Source: Mesorhizobium sp. 113-3-3
Lineage (GTDB): Bacteria > Pseudomonadota > Alphaproteobacteria > Rhizobiales > Rhizobiaceae
Reading direction: 5' to 3'
Assembly (NCBI RefSeq): GCF_016756495.1
Contig: NZ_AP023243.1
Coordinates: 3,104,501 to 3,168,500 of the forward strand
Length of the DNA: 64,000 nt
The notes under the pieces were generated by a model, which saw only the letters and a list, made by a program, of their open reading frames with translations, did not search any database and was not told the DNA's origin. Made by a program: the position numbers and the translations under genes. This document shows positions 59,965 to 64,000 of the stretch, one piece after another (positions within the stretch are counted from its first letter, which is position 1; every line of letters begins with the position of its first letter).

Positions 59965-60973
59965 CCTGACGCGCCGGCAGGCTTTGCTGCTCACGCTTGC
60001 CAGCGGTGTTCCGCTGATCGCCGGAGCGAGCCGCTCCTTCGCGGCAACGCAAAAAGTCACCGTCGCGCTGGACTGGACGGTCAACACGAACCACGTCGGG
60101 CTGTTCGTGGCGCGCGATAAGGGGTTTTACCGTGAGGCCGGCCTCGAGGTCGACATTCTGCCCTACAGCGACACCGGCGCAGGCACGCTGGTCGCCAACC
60201 GCGTTGCCGATTTCGGCATAAACGGCACCATCAGCCTGTTCACCCAGAAGACCGCCGGCGCCGATTTGAAGGCCGTCTACGCCGTGGTGCAGTCGGAAAC
60301 CGGCCGCGTGGTCTTCAACGCGGCGCGCAGCGAGATCAAAAGTCCCAGGGATCTTGACGGCCTGACCTATGGCGGTTTCGGCAGCGCCTGGGAAAACGCG
60401 CTGATCTCGACCATCATCCGCCACGACGGCGGCAAGGGCAATTTTGAGACGGTGACGCTCGGCACCTCCGCCTATGAAGCGCTGGCCAACGGCTCTGTCG
60501 ACTTCACACTCGAGGTGTCGACCTGGGAGGGCGTCGAGGCCGAACTCAAAGGCATCAAGCAGCGCGGCTTCGTTTATGCCGATTACGGCGTGCCCGACGA
60601 GCACACGACGCTGATCTCGTCGAGCGAAGCCTATCTCCAGGCAAACCCGGCACTGGCCTCGGCCTTTGTCCAGGCAACGCGGCGCGGCTATCAGTTCACC
60701 GTCGATCATCCCGGGGAAGCCGCCGCGCTGCTGATCGCCGCCAACAAGGATGCCCTGACCAATCCGGCATTGATCGAGGCGTCGCTGAAGGCGCTGATCG
60801 ACGGCCACTATCTGCGCGCGGAAAACGGCGCCATCGGCACGATGGATGCCGCCAAGATGGATGCGATCGGCGACTATCTCTTCAAAGCAGGCATCTTGCG
60901 TGACGCCGATGGTAAGGTTCTCGCGCAGCGCCCTGATTTCACGGGGTATTTCAGCAATTCAACGCTGGGCTAG
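59957..60973 (+). CDS. thiY: Periplasmic pyrimidine (HMP)-binding protein (ThiY-like)
   Basis: 338 residues from the ATG at 59957 (AAAGGA 8 bases upstream). The start T-R-R-Q-A-L-L-L-T-L-A is a twin-arginine-like or Sec signal ending S-F-A-A. NMT1/THI5-like fold: V-A-L-D-W-T-V-N-T-N-H-V-G-L-F-V-A-R-D-K-G-F-Y, G-A-G-T-L-V-A-N-R-V-A-D-F-G-I. Such proteins capture the pyrimidine N-formyl-aminopyrimidine or HMP for thiamine salvage. Last gene of the operon. Confidence 0.93.
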   Translation: MTDLTRRQALLLTLASGVPLIAGASRSFAATQKVTVALDWTVNTNHVGLFVARDKGFYREAGLEVDILPYSDTGAGTLVANRVADFGINGTISLFTQKTAGADLKAVYAVVQSETGRVVFNAARSEIKSPRDLDGLTYGGFGSAWENALISTIIRHDGGKGNFETVTLGTSAYEALANGSVDFTLEVSTWEGVEAELKGIKQRGFVYADYGVPDEHTTLISSSEAYLQANPALASAFVQATRRGYQFTVDHPGEAAALLIAANKDALTNPALIEASLKALIDGHYLRAENGAIGTMDAAKMDAIGDYLFKAGILRDADGKVLAQRPDFTGYFSNSTLG

Positions 60974-61015
60974 GCTGCTGCGGTCCGAGCCCTAAGGTTC
61001 CGCGAGCCATCCGAG

Positions 61016-64000
61016 CTAGTTTGCGTCTAGGGCTGCAGCCTTCTTGCGGTCGGCTGCTGCCCGCTTGTGGTTGCCCTTGGCTTCCCAGGCCCGGCTTCGT
61101 GCTTCATAGAGACTGGCAAAGTTGGGATCGAGCTTGATGGCCTTGCTGAGGTCGGCAATGGCCCCGTCGTAGTTTGCCCTGGTTGTCCGGATCACCCCCC
61201 GGCCATAGTAACCATAGACGTTGTTGTGATTGAGGCTTAGCGCCTTTTCGAAATCGCCGTAGGCGCGGGCGTCGTCATGATTTCCCATCCGCACGAGTCC
61301 GCGATCGGCATAGACCTTGGCTTCGGTAGGGGCGAGCTCGATGGCCTTGTCGTAGTCGCTAAGTGCCCTGTCGTAATCCTCTTTCAAGGCATAGTTCTGG
61401 GCGCGGCCGTAATAGGTCGCGGCATAGGTCGGATCCAGCGCGATCGCCTGGTTGTAGTCGGCGATGGAGCGATCGTAGTCCTGCTTGGCATTCCAGGCCA
61501 AGGCGCGGGCGAAATAGGCGTCATGGAATGCGGGATCAATGGCAACCGCCTTGTCGAACTGCACGATGGCGCCGTCATAATCGTCCTTCCCAAGCAGCGT
61601 CTGACCCTTGGTGAAAAACGCCTTGGCGGTCTTCGGAACGGTATTGCGCGATGCGCCCGAACCGGTGGCTGAATTGCTTGCGACCGCCGCATCGCGCTCC
61701 TTGCGGGCATCGGCATAGTTTGGGTCGAGGCGCAGGGCTTCATCGAGATCGGCGATGGCGCGGTCGTATTTCCGCTTCTTGTTCCAGCAGAAACCGCGAT
61801 TGTACCAGGCTTCCGCGTCGGTCGGCCGCAGGCCGATCGCCTTTGTGGAATCGGCAATGATGCGATCGCAATCATGTTTGGCGGCCCAGCCGCGGCTGCG
61901 CAGTATATAGGCGTCCGCATTATTGGGCTGTATCGAAATGATCGTGCTCAGATCCGCGATGGCGCGGTCGATGTCGCCCCTCTGCTGCCAGAGCGAGGCA
62001 CGATAGAAATAGCTGTCGATGAAGTTCGGGTCGAGTTCTATTGCCTTGTTGTGGTCCGCCATCGCCCGGTCGGGATCGCCCTTCAGCGCGAAGGTGAAGC
62101 CGCGTAAACTATAGGCGCGGGCGTTGGATGGGTCGGCAGCAACTGCGATATCGTATTGTTCGATGGCCCGGTCGAACTGTTTTTGAGAGCGCCAGATCGT
62201 GCCCGACTCGATGGCATCTTCGGCCACCTTCTTTTGAAGCTGACCGGCCTGTGCGGAGGCGGGCGCTTTCGCCTTCGCCGCCACTGCGACCTTGCGGCCT
62301 TTGCGGGCGATGGCCAGCTTTGGATCGAGCTTGAGCGCCTGGTCGAAGTCGGCGATGGCTTGGTCGTAGTCGCCCTTGGCGAACCAGGCGCTGCCACGCC
62401 CGAAATAGGCAGGCGCGTAGCCGGGTTCGATTTCGACCGCGCGATTGTAGTCGGCGATGGCGCGATCCAATTCGTTCTTCTTGTCCCATGCAATGGCGCG
62501 GCCGAGGTAAGCGTCGAAATAGGTTGGATAGAGCTCGATGACTTTGCCGTAATCGTCGATAGCGCCATCGTAATCACCCTTCTCGGCACGTGAAAGTCCT
62601 CGTCCGACATAGGCGGCGGCCCGCTTTGGATCGAGCGCGATCGCGCGGCCGTATTCGGCGATGGCGCGATCGTATTTGCGTTTCTTGTAGAACGCATCGC
62701 CACGATCCATGAAAGCCCTGAGGTTCTTGGGATCCGATCCGACGGCAGCCGGCGCGGCGCCGCCCTTCTTCAGGGCGGCCACGGCCGCTTTGCGGGCGAC
62801 CGCGTAGTCCGGATTGCCCGGATCGAGCCTTATCGCCTGGTCGAAGTCGGCAATGGCGCCGTTGTAATCCTTGCTGTCGGCTCGTTCTATGCCGCGCCCG
62901 TAGTAGCTGGGGGCATCCCTGGCGTCGATCTCGATCGCCGCCGAATAGGCTGTGATCGCTCGCTGCGCATCGCCTTTCACATGCCAGGCCATGCCCATGC
63001 AGAAATATGCATCCAGCACCTTCGGATCGAGCTTGGCGGCCCGGCCGCAATCGGCGAGGGCACCTTCGGCATCTTCGGTCGTGGCCTTGGCCATGCCGCG
63101 GCGAACATAGGCAGAGACCAGATTCGGGAGGCGTTTGATCACCTGGTCATAGTCGTCAATCGCCCGATCATAGGCGCGCTTGGCGTCCCAGGCTTTGCCG
63201 CGGCCGAAATAGGCAAGGGGGCTGTCGGGGTCGAGCGCGATCGCCTTGCCATAGGCAGCGATCGCCTGGTCATACTTACCGGCATCCGACAGGCCGTCGC
63301 CGTGCTGCACAGCGGCCAGGACGCGCGGGTCGGTCGCCTGAATGAGCTCGGCCATCTCAGCGGCCGAAAGCTTGGCGTCGGGCTGTGTATCGTTGCCGGC
63401 GTTCTTCGGGACCGTAGGTTCGGTGCCGGGCTGCAACTCGGCTTTCGCTGCCACCGCCGCCTTGCGGCTGATGAGATAGTCGGCATTGGCCGGATCGAGC
63501 TTGATCGCCTGGTCGAAATCGGCAATGGCGCCGTCATAGTCCTTCCTGCCGGCTAGGGTCATGCCACGCCCATAATAGCTCGCGCCATCCTTCGGATCGA
63601 TCTCGATCGCCACGGAATAAGCGGCGAGCGCACGGGCAGCGTTGCCCTTCGCCTGCCACGCCATGCCCTTGCAGAAATGTGCGTCGCGCGCCTTTGGATC
63701 GAGCGTGGCGGCTCTGTCGCAATCGGCGAGAGCGCCATAGACGTCGCCAAGGGCGATCTTGGCGAGACCCCGGCGAAAATGCGCCGCGGCAAAATTGGGG
63801 GCGCGTTCGATGACCTTGTCGTAGTCGGCGATCGCCTGCTGGTAGGCGCGTTTGGCGGCCCAGGCCTTGCCGCGGCCGAAATAGGCGAACCGGTTGTTCC
63901 GGTCGAGCGCCATCGCGTGGTTGTAGGCGCCGATCGCCTGATCGTACTTGCCCATGTCCAGGAAGGCATCGCCCCCAAGGATCGCTTCGAGGGCCTGAGG
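61016..64000 (-). CDS. Very large TPR-repeat protein (5' end outside window)
   Basis: At least 994 codons; the frame is still open at the right edge, with an internal ATG at 63955. Nearly the whole length is made of 34-residue tetratricopeptide repeats (about 25), of the form Y-D-x-A-I-A-D-Y-D-K-A-I-x-L-D-P-x. Linkers with Pro/Ala/Lys break the array into blocks (near 63.4, 62.7, 62.2 and 61.6 kb). TPR arrays mediate protein-protein contacts; the location, periplasm or cytosol, depends on the missing N-terminus. It converges on the thiY gene. Confidence 0.9.
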   Translation of the reverse strand, partial: PQALEAILGGDAFLDMGKYDQAIGAYNHAMALDRNNRFAYFGRGKAWAAKRAYQQAIADYDKVIERAPNFAAAHFRRGLAKIALGDVYGALADCDRAATLDPKARDAHFCKGMAWQAKGNAARALAAYSVAIEIDPKDGASYYGRGMTLAGRKDYDGAIADFDQAIKLDPANADYLISRKAAVAAKAELQPGTEPTVPKNAGNDTQPDAKLSAAEMAELIQATDPRVLAAVQHGDGLSDAGKYDQAIAAYGKAIALDPDSPLAYFGRGKAWDAKRAYDRAIDDYDQVIKRLPNLVSAYVRRGMAKATTEDAEGALADCGRAAKLDPKVLDAYFCMGMAWHVKGDAQRAITAYSAAIEIDARDAPSYYGRGIERADSKDYNGAIADFDQAIRLDPGNPDYAVARKAAVAALKKGGAAPAAVGSDPKNLRAFMDRGDAFYKKRKYDRAIAEYGRAIALDPKRAAAYVGRGLSRAEKGDYDGAIDDYGKVIELYPTYFDAYLGRAIAWDKKNELDRAIADYNRAVEIEPGYAPAYFGRGSAWFAKGDYDQAIADFDQALKLDPKLAIARKGRKVAVAAKAKAPASAQAGQLQKKVAEDAIESGTIWRSQKQFDRAIEQYDIAVAADPSNARAYSLRGFTFALKGDPDRAMADHNKAIELDPNFIDSYFYRASLWQQRGDIDRAIADLSTIISIQPNNADAYILRSRGWAAKHDCDRIIADSTKAIGLRPTDAEAWYNRGFCWNKKRKYDRAIADLDEALRLDPNYADARKERDAAVASNSATGSGASRNTVPKTAKAFFTKGQTLLGKDDYDGAIVQFDKAVAIDPAFHDAYFARALAWNAKQDYDRSIADYNQAIALDPTYAATYYGRAQNYALKEDYDRALSDYDKAIELAPTEAKVYADRGLVRMGNHDDARAYGDFEKALSLNHNNVYGYYGRGVIRTTRANYDGAIADLSKAIKLDPNFASLYEARSRAWEAKGNHKRAAADRKKAAALDAN

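Overview
The window looks like a chromosomal segment of a high-GC alphaproteobacterium of the Rhizobiales, most likely Mesorhizobium or a close relative. The basis is the set of small rhizobial families (DUF1236, DUF982 twice, DUF3606), an HWE-type sensor kinase, and dispersed palindromic elements typical of these genomes. The assignment comes from recognising families, not from a search.

Left flank (1-13.2 kb): ordinary chromosomal genes. They include a DUF1236 protein with nine 12-residue repeats, an aldo/keto reductase, a ribbon-helix-helix-like protein next to a PAS/HWE kinase, an unusual tRNA-Gln(TTG), a deletion scar that fuses the 3' ends of an mgtC-like gene and an alpha/beta hydrolase gene, DUF982, GFA, DUF3606, VOC and DoxX proteins, two copies of a short promoter-terminator cassette that may be a small RNA, and a class 3 lipase.

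Middle (13.4-52.1 kb): a podovirus-type (T7-like) virion and lysis cluster. Order: small terminase, large terminase (split), gp13-like protein, portal, Bbp19-like protein, scaffold, capsid, tubular tail proteins A and B, internal virion proteins, tailspike, methyltransferase, endolysin, small membrane protein, Rz/Rz1-like pair, holin. No integrase, repressor or replication gene is visible. The most striking feature is a large virion (ejection-type) protein present three times. The copies share an almost identical N-terminus of about 235 residues, but each ends in a different toxin-like domain: a WHH nuclease (17490-20003), a TNT-type NAD glycohydrolase (29573-31906) and an HNH-like nuclease (41521-44070). 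Each is followed, with a few bases of overlap, by a small gene in the immunity position. Further orphan toxin tips and immunity-type genes (SMI1/KNR4, SseB-like, Tdi1/DUF1851-like) fill the spaces. This looks like a polymorphic-toxin system carried on a podovirus-like particle.

Within the cluster, 20.7-25.6 kb is an array of small immunity-type genes and fragments separated by eleven clear copies of a 20-bp repeat (GTGCACTGTCACCGTAATTC) in both orientations; a twelfth, degenerate copy lies after the third toxin module. Several genes stop exactly at the repeat. The last 30 bp of the large terminase gene recur at 23.6 kb, so the first toxin module lies between two copies of the terminase end.

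Right flank (52.1-64 kb): chromosomal again. It holds small membrane proteins, a GNAT acetyltransferase, a membrane protein with a channel-like end, a GT39-type glycosyltransferase, msrA, a TPP riboswitch followed by a ykoF-thiX-thiZ-thiY-like transport operon, and a very large TPR protein that runs off the right edge.
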